DNA of 24,656 nucleotides from a virus. A program made the position numbers and the translations under genes. Of the stretch, positions 1-7,344 are shown one piece after another (position 1 is the first letter of the stretch; every line of letters begins with the position of its first letter). The stretch lies in the IMG/VR virus record IMGVR_UViG_3300024314_000499, positions 1 to 24,656 of that record. One strand, given 5' to 3'. The notes below the pieces were generated by a model. That model was not told where the DNA came from, did not search any database, and worked only from the letters and a program-made list of their open reading frames with translations.

Positions 1-41
1 TAACATTAACAATTAAAACAATAAAAATAAAAAACAATAAA

Positions 42-497
42 TTAACCAATCTCCTTTTTTGGTTTTAAGGTTTGAAAAATCACGTGTACTAATGTTGCTG
101 CTCCATATATAATTACACTTGCTGCCGCCCAATCTGTACTATCAAAATCAATTCCACTCTCTAATATTTCATAACCCAGTCCTATTAACAACGAAATTAA
201 AAACGCTATTGTTTTACTTCCTCCGTTTGTCGCTTTCACCTTTTCAAGTAACTTGCTATATTTAGCTTTGTTAACTGAAAATTGAGTAATAAAAGGTAAC
301 AAAGTTGTAAAGATTAACATAATCCAACCCGCTGTATCATTAGGCTTTTCACCTTTTTTAATTAAGTCCAAAACTGGACTCAAATCATTTGCAATTTCGT
401 TTGTTACTTCAATAATTACATCCTCTGATGTTAATGTATCTTGTCCGATAACTGCTGTACTTAGTACCAAAGATAATAATAATAATTTAAATTTCAT
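42..497 (-). CDS. Membrane protein with signal peptide, holin-like candidate
   Basis: A 151-residue protein that I do not recognise as a named family. Residues 1-19 look like a Sec signal peptide or first membrane anchor (basic start, leucine-rich core, possible cleavage at VIG-QD). Three further hydrophobic segments follow at about residues 58-73, 96-112 and 123-142, and the tail ends in a KPKKE basic patch. This suggests an inner-membrane protein with a periplasmic N-terminal part. It is the last gene of a four-gene run of small proteins after the tailspike-like gene. That position, together with the topology, makes a holin or other lysis or envelope role possible, but no motif proves it. 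The ATG at 497 lies six bases after the stop of the 39-aa gene. Confidence 0.7.
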   Translation of the reverse strand: MKFKLLLLSLVLSTAVIGQDTLTSEDVIIEVTNEIANDLSPVLDLIKKGEKPNDTAGWIMLIFTTLLPFITQFSVNKAKYSKLLEKVKATNGGSKTIAFLISLLIGLGYEILESGIDFDSTDWAAASVIIYGAATLVHVIFQTLKPKKEIG

Positions 498-502
498 AAT
501 AT

Positions 503-622
503 TTACTTATTTATTTTTGAAAAAACTTTAATTTTCTTTTTTATTTCAACTTTCTTCTTTTCCGTTTCGTTTAGAATGTCGTTTATTTCTTGTATTAGTT
601 TTAAACAGGCTTTAGTATCCAT
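503..622 (-). CDS. Small lysine-rich helical protein (39 aa)
   Basis: A short frame of 39 residues beginning MDTKACLKLIQEIN. It fills almost exactly the gap between its neighbours: its ATG is three bases after the stop of the 116-aa gene and its TAA is five bases before the start of the 151-aa gene. An A-rich tract (AAAAAAGTAAAAA) precedes the ATG, as for other genes here. The composition is strongly helical (L, I, E, K) with a basic second half (EKKKVEIKKKIK), which could form a short amphipathic helix. Function unknown. The support is spacing, start context and composition; conservation was not tested. Confidence 0.5.
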   Translation of the reverse strand: MDTKACLKLIQEINDILNETEKKKVEIKKKIKVFSKINK

Positions 623-625
623 TTT

Positions 626-976
626 TTACTTTTTTAATAGTTCGGCTTCAACAGATGCAAAGCACCCTGGGCATTGAATTTTGAATAAGTCAATCAATAT
701 TTGTTTTTCTGCGTTGCTTTCAGCTTGCTTAACTTCGTTCTGTACTTGTTTAATTATCTTAACCCTCAATTCTTCTAATTCTTCGTATAACATAGTCGTA
801 GAAACTTTGTTAACTTCTTCCATTTTTTGCCTATGTTCTCGTTCGTCTGCTTCTCTCATGTAGTTGTATTCCATACTTTTCATCTTTTTAGTAAACATAT
901 TTTTTACAATTAAAAATATTATTCCATTTGATGCAAAAAGCATTGTGATAGCTGCTGTTGTAAAATCCCCATTCAT
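626..976 (-). CDS. Small protein with N-terminal membrane anchor and coiled coil
   Basis: A 116-residue protein. Residues 5-25 form one hydrophobic segment (AAITMLFASNGIIFLIV) followed by KK, giving a single N-terminal anchor with the remainder probably cytoplasmic. Residues about 35-95 are charged and heptad-like (READEREHRQKMEEVNK and onward), so a coiled coil is likely. A CPGC motif sits near residues 102-105, close to the end. The ATG overlaps the upstream TGA as ATGA (973-976), which implies translational coupling to the 129-aa membrane protein. The layout of anchor plus coiled coil resembles some holin-associated or spanin-like proteins, but there is no lipobox and the family is not recognised. 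Confidence 0.7.
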   Translation of the reverse strand: MNGDFTTAAITMLFASNGIIFLIVKNMFTKKMKSMEYNYMREADEREHRQKMEEVNKVSTTMLYEELEELRVKIIKQVQNEVKQAESNAEKQILIDLFKIQCPGCFASVEAELLKK

Positions 977-1362
977 TTAAAAGTTTTATTTGTGCGTGTG
1001 TTAAAAATATACGTAAAAAATACATGAAAAAAACAAGGGTAAACAATAAATCTAAGTATGATAAAATCATAAATTAAATTACTCGTTATAGGATTGAAAA
1101 ATAAAATACTTAGTATTATTGCCGTCCATTGTAAGGATTGGAAAAGATGCCATGCATCGGTAAAACCTACTAACCAAGTAGAGGACATAAAAAACGCTTC
1201 CCCTTCCTTTTTATTCCCGTTCTTCCATTTTGTCCTCCAGCTTTCTTTAGGATTCCAAAACAACCCCAGTTTACGAAAAACACAGGTTGAAAAATGAAAT
1301 TGTATTTTGTCGCAAACCGCCTTAAAAATTGCGGCTAAAATTATTAAAATTATTGTTGTCAT
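973..1362 (-). CDS. Small membrane protein, FWNPKESW type
   Basis: A 129-residue protein. An N-terminal hydrophobic helix (residues 2-16) precedes a conserved-looking central part, with FWNPKESWRTKW at about 35-46 and a FTDAWHLFQ stretch at about 67-75. Further hydrophobic segments follow at about 80-95 and 100-120. From memory, small proteins with an FWNP-SW...TD-WH pattern occur in Bacteroidota genomes and their phages with no assigned function; this is not verified here. The aromatic and histidine-rich core between membrane segments could bind a cofactor or ion, but that is speculation. It is the first gene of the left-end cluster and overlaps the next gene by four bases. Confidence 0.7.
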   Translation of the reverse strand: MTTIILIILAAIFKAVCDKIQFHFSTCVFRKLGLFWNPKESWRTKWKNGNKKEGEAFFMSSTWLVGFTDAWHLFQSLQWTAIILSILFFNPITSNLIYDFIILRFIVYPCFFHVFFTYIFNTRTNKTFK

Positions 1363-1378
1363 AGCAATACTATAAAAG

Positions 1379-1407
1379 CAAAATTATTTATTTTTAAATA
1401 TTTCAAT
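1379..1407 (-). promoter_or_regulatory. Possible promoter for the left-end gene cluster
   Basis: In the 46-base gap before the 129-aa gene the minus strand carries TAATTTTG (1379-1386), a perfect match to the Bacteroidota -7 element TAnnTTTG, 16 bases before the ATG. The only -33-like element is ATTG at 1404-1407, 17 bases upstream, shorter than the usual 19-21. In such AT-rich DNA this could be chance, so it is much weaker than the promoters at 6235, 13846 and 19035. Confidence 0.25.
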
Positions 1408-1408
1408 T

Positions 1409-4027
1409 TTATTCGTTTAAAAAGTTTAGATAAATAGGCAAATCAATAAAAGGGATGTCAACATTATCCGAATCAGATGCTAAATTATTTGAAATAGTAG
1501 AATTTATCCCCCCAGAATAATCTGGGTGAATTAAAACACTAGGGTCACCACAGACACCATAATTATTAACAATAAAAAGTTCGTCATTATCACCTCCCCC
1601 TATTGGAAACCTTGTTGCCGATGCGTTTGTAGTGTACATTCCGTTACCCATAATAGTAGTAATTCCTTTGTTTGTATTCGATGTAATATGAAGTGTTAAA
1701 GGTCTACCTATTCCCCCATTTTGGTCTGTAATTAATGTATTGTTAATAAGTGAATTGCCTTTTGCTGCTTTTATACAAGTTGCTATTGTTTCATCGGTAC
1801 AGTTTGGGTCATCAATAGACTCTATTTGATTCCCGAAAAATATAATTTTATGAGGTGTCCCCCCTTCTAAACTGTTATTATACGTATTTATGCCAATTTG
1901 AAACCCTTTGATTATATTTCCCGAAAAAGTCAAATTATCACAGCCAGCCGTTGCGATTGCTTGATATGCGTTGTTGCCTTGTAATTCAGTTGTAAAAATC
2001 TGATTGTCTTTAAAAATAACTTCAGCAGATGAACGCATTAAAATTAAAGAATGGTCTAAAATGTTAGTTTGCCCAGATATTTGCCTATCCGCAAAAACAA
2101 AATTAGTATCTGCAAAAATTAAATTTCCTGAAAATTCACCACCATACATTGACTGTATAAATATAATTCCGTTTTTAATTGTATTTTCTTTAAATGTAAA
2201 CCTATAAATCCCCCTACCTGCTGAGTAAGTCGTACCCCTTATATCTATATTCCCAGAATCAATAAATTTATTACCAACGATTTCAATATCTGAACTGTAA
2301 GCCGTACCTGTGATTGTATTAAATTCTAAACAGTTTGTTAATTGTGTATTTGCATTATAAACTTGATTATCTTTTATTGATAGTTTCCAGTCATCAAAAG
2401 AAAAAGGACCTACAAACCCACCCCCGCTATCTCTTAATTTATTGTTATTTATATTTATATCGTAGACATAAGATGAGTACTCAATAAAGTTTTGATTGTG
2501 TATAGCATCTAAAACGTGCAACCCCATTTCCCTCCCTTCGTTGTTTTCTATTGTGAAAGATGTTCTTTCATTTAGTGTTGTAATTTCACCGCTTGAAATA
2601 TGTAATAAACTACCACTTGCTGAACTGTCAACCTTACAGAATCCAATATATCCACTTGGGGCAAAAACATTTGAAACCGTATTATTAAAATGGCAATTTG
2701 TAATGTTAACAGGTTTATTGCTTCTAATCATTGCTCCTAATTCCCAGCCATAATTTGCCCCGTTATTATTCAAATTTCCTTCAAAAACAATTCCGTCCAA
2801 TATTAAAGGAGATGTTTGTGCTTGAATTGCATCACTAGAAACAAAAACTAAATCGCTCGCATCTATTGAGCCGACATTATATTCGAATGTAATTACATTA
2901 CCAACAACATTTGTAACTTTTGCAGTTTTCGCACCTGACGAGAAAGCAATTAAATCATTATTCGATGTGCCCGAACTATTAGCAATCCCAACTTTCGCTC
3001 CAATATAAAATTCGCTTCCATCTGTTACCGTAATACTAGTGACTGCATTATATGAAGCATTCGGAAAAGAAGATATTTGGTCAGGTGTTGCAATCGTATC
3101 ATTTGAAGAAATTAAATTTTTACCCCCGACATCTATAACCTTATCATAAAAATATTTCGTGTTTGGGGTCATAATTATATTTCCTCCTACTGGCGTTAAC
3201 TCGCTAATATTTTGCAATGCGTCCCAATTATCTTTTGCAACTCCAACCGTTCCAAGTCCATACTCTACAACATCAATTTCGACCCAACTATCATAATAAT
3301 TTTTTCCATCAATTAACCTTTCCCATTTCACTCCATTTGTTGATTCAATAATCGTAATTCTGTTATGAGTACCGTTTTGGGTTCGATAAAATAAACCTTT
3401 TCCCGTTCCTGTAATTAATACTACTTTTGATGTTCCAACATATGAAATTAACTCATTATAATTATTTAAAGTGTCAATCCCCACCCCTAGTATTTGTGTC
3501 AAATCATACTTTGTCGCAATCTCACTAATTGTATCAACTGAACTTCCTGTTAAATTAGATAAATCTGTTTTAGTAGCTATTAAATTAGTTGTATCTAATG
3601 TTAATTCATTGCCTAATGTACCATTCCCTGTTATAGTTGTACCATCTGTAATAATAGATTTATCAAAAGTATCTAAATCATATTTAGTAGCAATTTCTAA
3701 AACCGTATCAATACTAATATTAGATAAATCGTATTTTGTCGCAATCTCATTAAGTGTATCAACGCTTACATTTTGAAGGTCGTACTTAGTAGCCAACATT
3801 GCAACCGTATCAATGATAATTTGCTCAACCCCAGCATCTGTTTTTTCGTACCAATTTCCGTCAGCTTTTCGATAAGGTGCTGAAATATAACCCGCTCTAG
3901 GTGTTGCCGCTTCTACGTTTAAAATCTTTTGTTCGTCTACGTAAGTTTTCTTTTTAATTGGCGCTGTTTGTGCATTGATTGAACCAATAAAGAAAAAGAA
4001 AGATAAAAATAAAAATAACTTATTCAT
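1409..4027 (-). CDS. Tailspike-like beta-helix protein with signal peptide
   Basis: An 872-residue protein. The start at 4027 is preferred over the upstream ATG at 4051 and the TTG at 4066: it gives a textbook signal peptide (residues 1-20, MNKLFLF...GSINAQ) and follows AAACAAAAAAC. Residues about 72-185 hold degenerate 17-residue repeats built on ATKYDL and DT. From about residue 250 there is a region typical of right-handed parallel beta-helices, with an early NWDALQNI segment as in pectate-lyase-like tailspikes, then many rungs such as IVGNKFIDSG and FKDNQIF. In phages such proteins bind and often cleave surface polysaccharide. Catalytic residues cannot be assigned by eye. A secretion signal on a virion protein is odd; the alternative is a secreted depolymerase. 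Confidence 0.8.
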   Translation of the reverse strand: MNKLFLFLSFFFFIGSINAQTAPIKKKTYVDEQKILNVEAATPRAGYISAPYRKADGNWYEKTDAGVEQIIIDTVAMLATKYDLQNVSVDTLNEIATKYDLSNISIDTVLEIATKYDLDTFDKSIITDGTTITGNGTLGNELTLDTTNLIATKTDLSNLTGSSVDTISEIATKYDLTQILGVGIDTLNNYNELISYVGTSKVVLITGTGKGLFYRTQNGTHNRITIIESTNGVKWERLIDGKNYYDSWVEIDVVEYGLGTVGVAKDNWDALQNISELTPVGGNIIMTPNTKYFYDKVIDVGGKNLISSNDTIATPDQISSFPNASYNAVTSITVTDGSEFYIGAKVGIANSSGTSNNDLIAFSSGAKTAKVTNVVGNVITFEYNVGSIDASDLVFVSSDAIQAQTSPLILDGIVFEGNLNNNGANYGWELGAMIRSNKPVNITNCHFNNTVSNVFAPSGYIGFCKVDSSASGSLLHISSGEITTLNERTSFTIENNEGREMGLHVLDAIHNQNFIEYSSYVYDININNNKLRDSGGGFVGPFSFDDWKLSIKDNQVYNANTQLTNCLEFNTITGTAYSSDIEIVGNKFIDSGNIDIRGTTYSAGRGIYRFTFKENTIKNGIIFIQSMYGGEFSGNLIFADTNFVFADRQISGQTNILDHSLILMRSSAEVIFKDNQIFTTELQGNNAYQAIATAGCDNLTFSGNIIKGFQIGINTYNNSLEGGTPHKIIFFGNQIESIDDPNCTDETIATCIKAAKGNSLINNTLITDQNGGIGRPLTLHITSNTNKGITTIMGNGMYTTNASATRFPIGGGDNDELFIVNNYGVCGDPSVLIHPDYSGGINSTISNNLASDSDNVDIPFIDLPIYLNFLNE
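3485..3814 (-). repeat. 17-residue ATKYDL repeats in the tailspike-like gene
   Basis: Residues about 72-181 of the 872-aa protein contain five copies of an ATK(Y/T)DL motif, beginning near residues 79, 96, 113, 151 and 171, each preceded a few residues earlier by DT. The first three copies are exactly 17 residues apart; the later ones are spaced more loosely around a glycine and threonine-rich insert. Similar TK-DL repeats are common in fibre stems, so this is probably a trimeric shaft joining the N-terminus to the beta-helix. Confidence 0.75.
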
Positions 4028-4037
4028 TGTTTTTTGT

Positions 4038-4433
4038 TTAAGATTGTCCATAAAAATAAATATCAAAACTCGCTATGTCATCCGTTGCGGTGATTTCTAT
4101 TGCTGTATTATTAACGTTTTGTGCTACGTGTTGCAATGAAATAAAATTACCGTCAGCGTCCTTAAATGACCATGCAAAAACCGTAGATAATCCCGCTGAG
4201 GTGAAAGTCTGAGGAACAAAAGCCGTCAAGGATTGACCTAACAGACTTCCACCCGCAAGGAATGTATTTTCGCTTAAATATTGTTTAATTTTGTCTAATG
4301 CAAGAAAGTTGTTTTGTTCGTCTACAATTTCACAAGGTTTTTGAACAATTGTTTGACTTATTATTTCCGCTTGTGTTACTCCGCTTACGTCCACGTTTTC
4401 AGGACAAGTGCATAGGTGATTATTATTTGCCAT
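4038..4433 (-). CDS. Hypothetical protein, probably virion-associated
   Basis: A 131-residue protein with no family that I recognise. The N-terminus is short and cysteine-bearing (LCTCPENVDVSG, C8 and C10, with C34 further on), the middle is helical (NFLALDKIKQYLSE), and the last 60 residues are beta-like, ending in SFDIYFYGQS. No signal peptide or membrane helix. It sits between the 113-aa protein and the tailspike-like gene, and its end overlaps possible upstream starts of the latter. Gene order suggests a small tail or adsorption component, such as an adaptor for the spike. ATG at 4433, two bases after the previous stop. Confidence 0.65.
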   Translation of the reverse strand: MANNNHLCTCPENVDVSGVTQAEIISQTIVQKPCEIVDEQNNFLALDKIKQYLSENTFLAGGSLLGQSLTAFVPQTFTSAGLSTVFAWSFKDADGNFISLQHVAQNVNNTAIEITATDDIASFDIYFYGQS

Positions 4434-4435
4434 AT

Positions 4436-4777
4436 TTATTTGTAAATTACTTTTCCACTCGAAATGTTAATCGCATGAGTGAAAATTTTGGTTGTGAAAT
4501 AAAAAGTATCATATTCAATTGTTGACTCTGTAAATGTGAATAGTGAACCGTCAGGTTTTGTAATTTGCATTAATACGGTCGAATCTTCATTGAAAATATT
4601 GGTAACAGAAAAACCGCTACCATTGACCGCTAAATTGTAATTTGTGAAATTATTACCTTTATTTTCGTAGTTCATTAGATGCGTTCCATCTGTATCCGCT
4701 AAAATTGGAAAAGTAATATCCCCTTTATGGGAATAGCACCCTAAATCATACGCACCTTTTATGTTAAAGTCGCTCAT
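4436..4777 (-). CDS. Hypothetical small beta-rich protein
   Basis: A 113-residue protein of mainly beta-type composition with no membrane segment or signal. It begins MSDFNIKGAYDLGCYSHKGD and contains TFPILADTDGTH and VLMQITKPDGSLFTF, the latter reading like a beta-sandwich strand-turn-strand. One cysteine. Its start follows the stop of the membrane protein by a single base, and the next gene starts two bases after its own stop, so it is translated within the tail operon. Similar small soluble beta proteins in this position are often baseplate or fibre components, but no specific assignment can be made. Confidence 0.65.
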   Translation of the reverse strand: MSDFNIKGAYDLGCYSHKGDITFPILADTDGTHLMNYENKGNNFTNYNLAVNGSGFSVTNIFNEDSTVLMQITKPDGSLFTFTESTIEYDTFYFTTKIFTHAINISSGKVIYK

Positions 4778-4778
4778 T

Positions 4779-5195
4779 TTAGTTTGATTTTAATTCAATT
4801 AGAAAAAATACAATTAGATTTTGAACAAATACAAAAGCCACCGAAAAGGCAAACCCTAAATTTAAAAAGTAAATGAAACCAATTGCGTAAAAAAGTCCTA
4901 TATAAAAACTCATGCAAGTTTTACAAATAAAAGGATTAATTAACTTTGTGTGGTATGCTATTTCCCAAAATTTAACTTCGTACGCTTGCGCTCGTTCAAA
5001 ATATTGCGGTGATTCGTAGTTGTCAATATTCTCTAGTTCTTCAATATTAAACTCGATTCCTTTTTTCTTTGATATATATTGCGCTACTCCTATCCTTATC
5101 CAGTCCAATATTTCGCCCCTGTTCATATAGGAATCCAACATAAAAACCGTTAAGTAAGTTAAGACAATACTAATTGTAAAATATATTATAACCAT
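4779..5195 (-). CDS. Membrane protein with CxxC motif
   Basis: A 138-residue protein. The ATG at 5195 is chosen because it overlaps the previous stop as TAATG; a TTG two codons earlier is less likely. Membrane segments are seen at about residues 2-21, 97-111 and 113-134. The central soluble stretch (about 22-90) is charged. A CKTC motif (C91, C94) stands at the entry of the second segment, in the pattern CxxCMSFYIG. I have the impression of similar CxxC-membrane proteins in other Bacteroidota phages but cannot name a family. Finding a polytopic membrane protein among neck and tail genes is unusual and could point to a superinfection or host-envelope role. Confidence 0.65.
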   Translation of the reverse strand: MVIIYFTISIVLTYLTVFMLDSYMNRGEILDWIRIGVAQYISKKKGIEFNIEELENIDNYESPQYFERAQAYEVKFWEIAYHTKLINPFICKTCMSFYIGLFYAIGFIYFLNLGFAFSVAFVFVQNLIVFFLIELKSN

Positions 5196-5677
5196 TAGCA
5201 AAAATATTGTTTTGTTTCTTCATCAATACACGAAATCAAATTAGACAAATTAGTTTCTTTTGAGTAATCGCATGAATATGAATATAAATTAAAATTATCG
5301 TTTTTCAATTCTTTTCCCGTTTCTCTCAAATATATGCTTTCCGTTATATCGTCACAACTCTCAACCGTAACACCAGCAATTTTGTTGATTCGGTGCATCA
5401 TCATAATATCAAAGTTATCAACATCTTTTGCAATTGAAAAAACAAGTTTAAAACTAAAATTAATACTCAACCTTTTAGGGTCTGAGTAACTAAAAATATA
5501 AGGGTCTGCTGCACCGTCCTCACTCTCAACACGCAAATAAAAATAATTCATATATCTATCTGTGATACCCAAAAAACCGCCTTGGTTCTTTAGGTCGTAT
5601 ATGAAACCAGTATCTTTAAATATTGTAGTTTGCTCTTTTACTTTGTCAACTACTTTTTGAGCGTGGTTCTTAAACAT
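5195..5677 (-). CDS. Hypothetical protein, neck/tail terminator candidate
   Basis: A 160-residue soluble protein with mixed alpha and beta composition: a helical N-terminus (FKNHAQKVVDKVKEQTTIF), a beta region with YFYLRVES and LSINFSFKLVFSIA, then a helical stretch MMMHRINKIAG. Its place directly after the virion-morphogenesis candidate is where many siphovirus and myovirus genomes carry the tail terminator or another head-tail joining protein. This is gene-order inference only; no diagnostic motif is visible. The start overlaps the end of the preceding gene by 28 bases, and the stop overlaps the next start as TAATG. Confidence 0.65.
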   Translation of the reverse strand: MFKNHAQKVVDKVKEQTTIFKDTGFIYDLKNQGGFLGITDRYMNYFYLRVESEDGAADPYIFSYSDPKRLSINFSFKLVFSIAKDVDNFDIMMMHRINKIAGVTVESCDDITESIYLRETGKELKNDNFNLYSYSCDYSKETNLSNLISCIDEETKQYFC

Positions 5678-6108
5678 TGTTCTATTGAATTTATAAGTTG
5701 TTCATTAATTTCCTTTATCTCATCATCTGTAGGACTAAATATTTTTTTGTTTGTTTGTGATTCTTGATGCTCACCTATTATTCTATCTCTATCGGTAGCA
5801 AATCCAAAGACAAAATCTTTTTTATTTGTTCCTACGGTTAGACTTCGCCTTAAATCTCCATCCAATTCTAAATCTTTGTAACCCGTTTGGCGTCTTCTCG
5901 ACTTCCTATATTTTTTGTAACTAGCACTATTGTATTTGCCTATTAATTTATTGTCCGATGCTTTACCCTCATTAAAAATACGTAATGAAATTGACCCCTC
6001 GGCTAATTTCAAAGCTGGGAATTGTATTTCCTTTAACTTTTCACCGCTTAAAATATCAGCGGCACTATTAAGTATTTCCTCAAAGCCTTGAAGGCTAATA
6101 TCTGCCAT
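5650..6108 (-). CDS. Virion morphogenesis / head-tail joining protein candidate
   Basis: A 152-residue basic protein. The middle part (SYKKYRKSRRRQTGYKDLE) is rich in K and R and is followed by LDGDLRRSLTVG and then FATDRDRIIGEHQES. Near residues 122-130 is KIFSPTDDEI. This arrangement (an L-x-G-x-L-R-R-S-type segment, a short beta hairpin, an E-H-Q segment, then a phrase meaning roughly aromatic-x-P-T-x-x-E) is what I associate with the phage virion morphogenesis or tail completion family (Mu gpG-like, HK97 gp10-like). Function in that family: joining tails to heads. The start is coupled to the 31-aa gene by TAATG. Placement just after promoter P3 fits a neck gene. Confidence 0.6.
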   Translation of the reverse strand: MADISLQGFEEILNSAADILSGEKLKEIQFPALKLAEGSISLRIFNEGKASDNKLIGKYNSASYKKYRKSRRRQTGYKDLELDGDLRRSLTVGTNKKDFVFGFATDRDRIIGEHQESQTNKKIFSPTDDEIKEINEQLINSIEQCLRTTLKK

Positions 6109-6203
6109 TATTTTAATTTAATTACGCTTGTTTTTTGTAGCTTTGTTGAACTAGGTTTCACGACCGTTTTTTTTATTTTCTTTTTTTTTGAGCAGCTGCA
6201 CAT
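6108..6203 (-). CDS. Very small basic protein (31 aa), first gene after promoter P3
   Basis: A 31-residue frame, MCSCSKKKKIKKTVV and onward, with a CSC start and nine lysines among the next 23 residues. Evidence that it is translated: its ATG lies about 25 bases after the predicted start point of promoter P3, an A/T-rich leader precedes it, and its TAA overlaps the ATG of the virion-morphogenesis candidate as TAATG, a junction used elsewhere in this phage. It may be a nucleic-acid binding peptide or a leader whose translation opens the next start. The gap contains no other reasonable frame. Conservation was not tested. Confidence 0.45.
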   Translation of the reverse strand: MCSCSKKKKIKKTVVKPSSTKLQKTSVIKLK

Positions 6204-6234
6204 ATTTATATAATTTTATAATTTACCAATCAAT

Positions 6235-6265
6235 CAATATAACCTTTTTTTCTCACAATTCCAAA
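6235..6265 (-). promoter_or_regulatory. Promoter P3 (neck/tail operon)
   Basis: On the minus strand TTTG (6262-6265) is separated by exactly 20 bases from TATATTG (6235-6241), matching the Bacteroidota primary-sigma layout (TTTG, 19-21 bases, TAnnTTTG). The spacer carries an A7 tract just before GGT. The whole 31-base block is 29/31 identical to the block at 19035-19065. It begins four bases beyond the stop-strand edge of the 342-aa gene and leads into the 31-aa gene. Confidence 0.8.
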
Positions 6266-6269
6266 TATA

Positions 6270-7298
6270 TTAAGGTATAGATTCAAAGTATTTTATATGA
6301 TGATTGCAGCTTGTGCATTGACCACCAAAGTTTTCCAAATACGTTTTAGCTTTCCTCACAACGGCTTCCAATAAACGCCCGTATTCGCTCTTCTCTTCAA
6401 AGCCAGTAATAACATTAACACCACCGTTAAACTTCGTTAAAAGCGTCTGAGCGTCTTCCTTTCCGTTTCGTACCAACGGGTTTACACCGTCTGAAACGAG
6501 AACCTCTTCCATCACTTTACTCGCTATTTTCATCCGAACTGCAAACTTTAGTTCTTGCGAAAATTCACTAATTAAATCAAAATCATCGCACAACGTGGAT
6601 ACATTATATTGAATGAAATTGTTTGCTACAAAAACCTTAGTTCCTTCTACTTCCTCAAGATAAGGTTTTGCGTAATAATCACCGCAAGCGTGAGAACAAT
6701 TAGAACAAATATCAGAACAACTACATCCTTTTAGCGTTTCATTTGCTAAGTTAAAACAGTTGGTTGTATATACATATATATAATCCTCATTGCTTTCAAC
6801 ATCAATCAAAATGCGATTTAAACCAGCTTTTACATTGGCTTTTATTTCGTCAGTTCCCGCTAGTGTTTCAACAAAAAAACTACAATCGTCAACCGCTATA
6901 TCCGAGTTAAATTCAATATTGCGAACCTTTAGTTTTTGCGTTTGGTCTTGTGTTATTTTTTCAAACAAACAACCCCTTTTTATGTCTTTGTTAACCTCGC
7001 CAAAAACACTACCAATCTGCCCTATTTTACGTTTGCCGATAGTATAATTAAAATTAAACGATTCACTCAAAGCACCCGTAAAGTCGCTTAAAACGTCTAA
7101 AATCGCCTCATCGTGTAAGATTTTAAACAAGTCCTCCCCTCTGTGTGTTTCGTTGCTCGCTAGACTAGAAAACCGCTTTAAATTCATCCCCGCAAGGTCA
7201 TTAATGTATAAACCGCTTGAAGGTGTTTTGTGGTTTGCTGAATAACGTAATCCAATAAAACAATCCTTGTCTTTGTTGAAAATATTTATGTTTGTCAT
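6270..7298 (-). CDS. Cysteine-rich structural protein candidate (342 aa)
   Basis: No family recognised. The protein has 12 cysteines, five of them packed at residues 192-205 (GCSCSDICSNCSHACG) and a CTSC pair at 328-331 followed by HH; these could bind zinc or form disulfides. The N-terminal half mixes helix and strand (DEAILDVLSDFTGALSESF), the C-terminal part (about 240-325) is helical. Position after the long fibre-like gene and just before the neck promoter suggests a virion component. A terminator lies between this gene and its upstream neighbour with no visible promoter after it, so expression seems to depend on read-through. The ATG at 7298 follows an A/T-rich stretch. Stop TAA at 6270-6272. 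Confidence 0.7.
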   Translation of the reverse strand: MTNINIFNKDKDCFIGLRYSANHKTPSSGLYINDLAGMNLKRFSSLASNETHRGEDLFKILHDEAILDVLSDFTGALSESFNFNYTIGKRKIGQIGSVFGEVNKDIKRGCLFEKITQDQTQKLKVRNIEFNSDIAVDDCSFFVETLAGTDEIKANVKAGLNRILIDVESNEDYIYVYTTNCFNLANETLKGCSCSDICSNCSHACGDYYAKPYLEEVEGTKVFVANNFIQYNVSTLCDDFDLISEFSQELKFAVRMKIASKVMEEVLVSDGVNPLVRNGKEDAQTLLTKFNGGVNVITGFEEKSEYGRLLEAVVRKAKTYLENFGGQCTSCNHHIKYFESIP

Positions 7299-7310
7299 AT
7301 ATTATTTTTA

Positions 7311-7339
7311 AAAAAGGGGCGCAATAAAACACCCCTTTT
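7311..7339 (-). terminator. Intrinsic terminator after the 1390-aa gene
   Basis: The minus strand reads AAAAGGGGTG, an 8-base loop, then CGCCCCTTTTTT. The stem is 10 bp (four A-T, four G-C, one wobble, one G-C) and merges into the T tract. It stands six bases after the stop of the 1390-aa gene and 12 bases before the start of the 342-aa gene. The A-tract on the other side would let it work in both directions. Confidence 0.8.
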
Positions 7340-7344
7340 ATTGT

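Noticed and set aside
888-1070. 60-residue frame overlapping the 116- and 129-aa genes
   Set aside because: It is an out-of-frame reading of two well-supported neighbouring genes.
3471-3776. Plus-strand repetitive frame of 101 residues
   Set aside because: Its repeats are the mirror of the ATKYDL repeats in the opposite gene.
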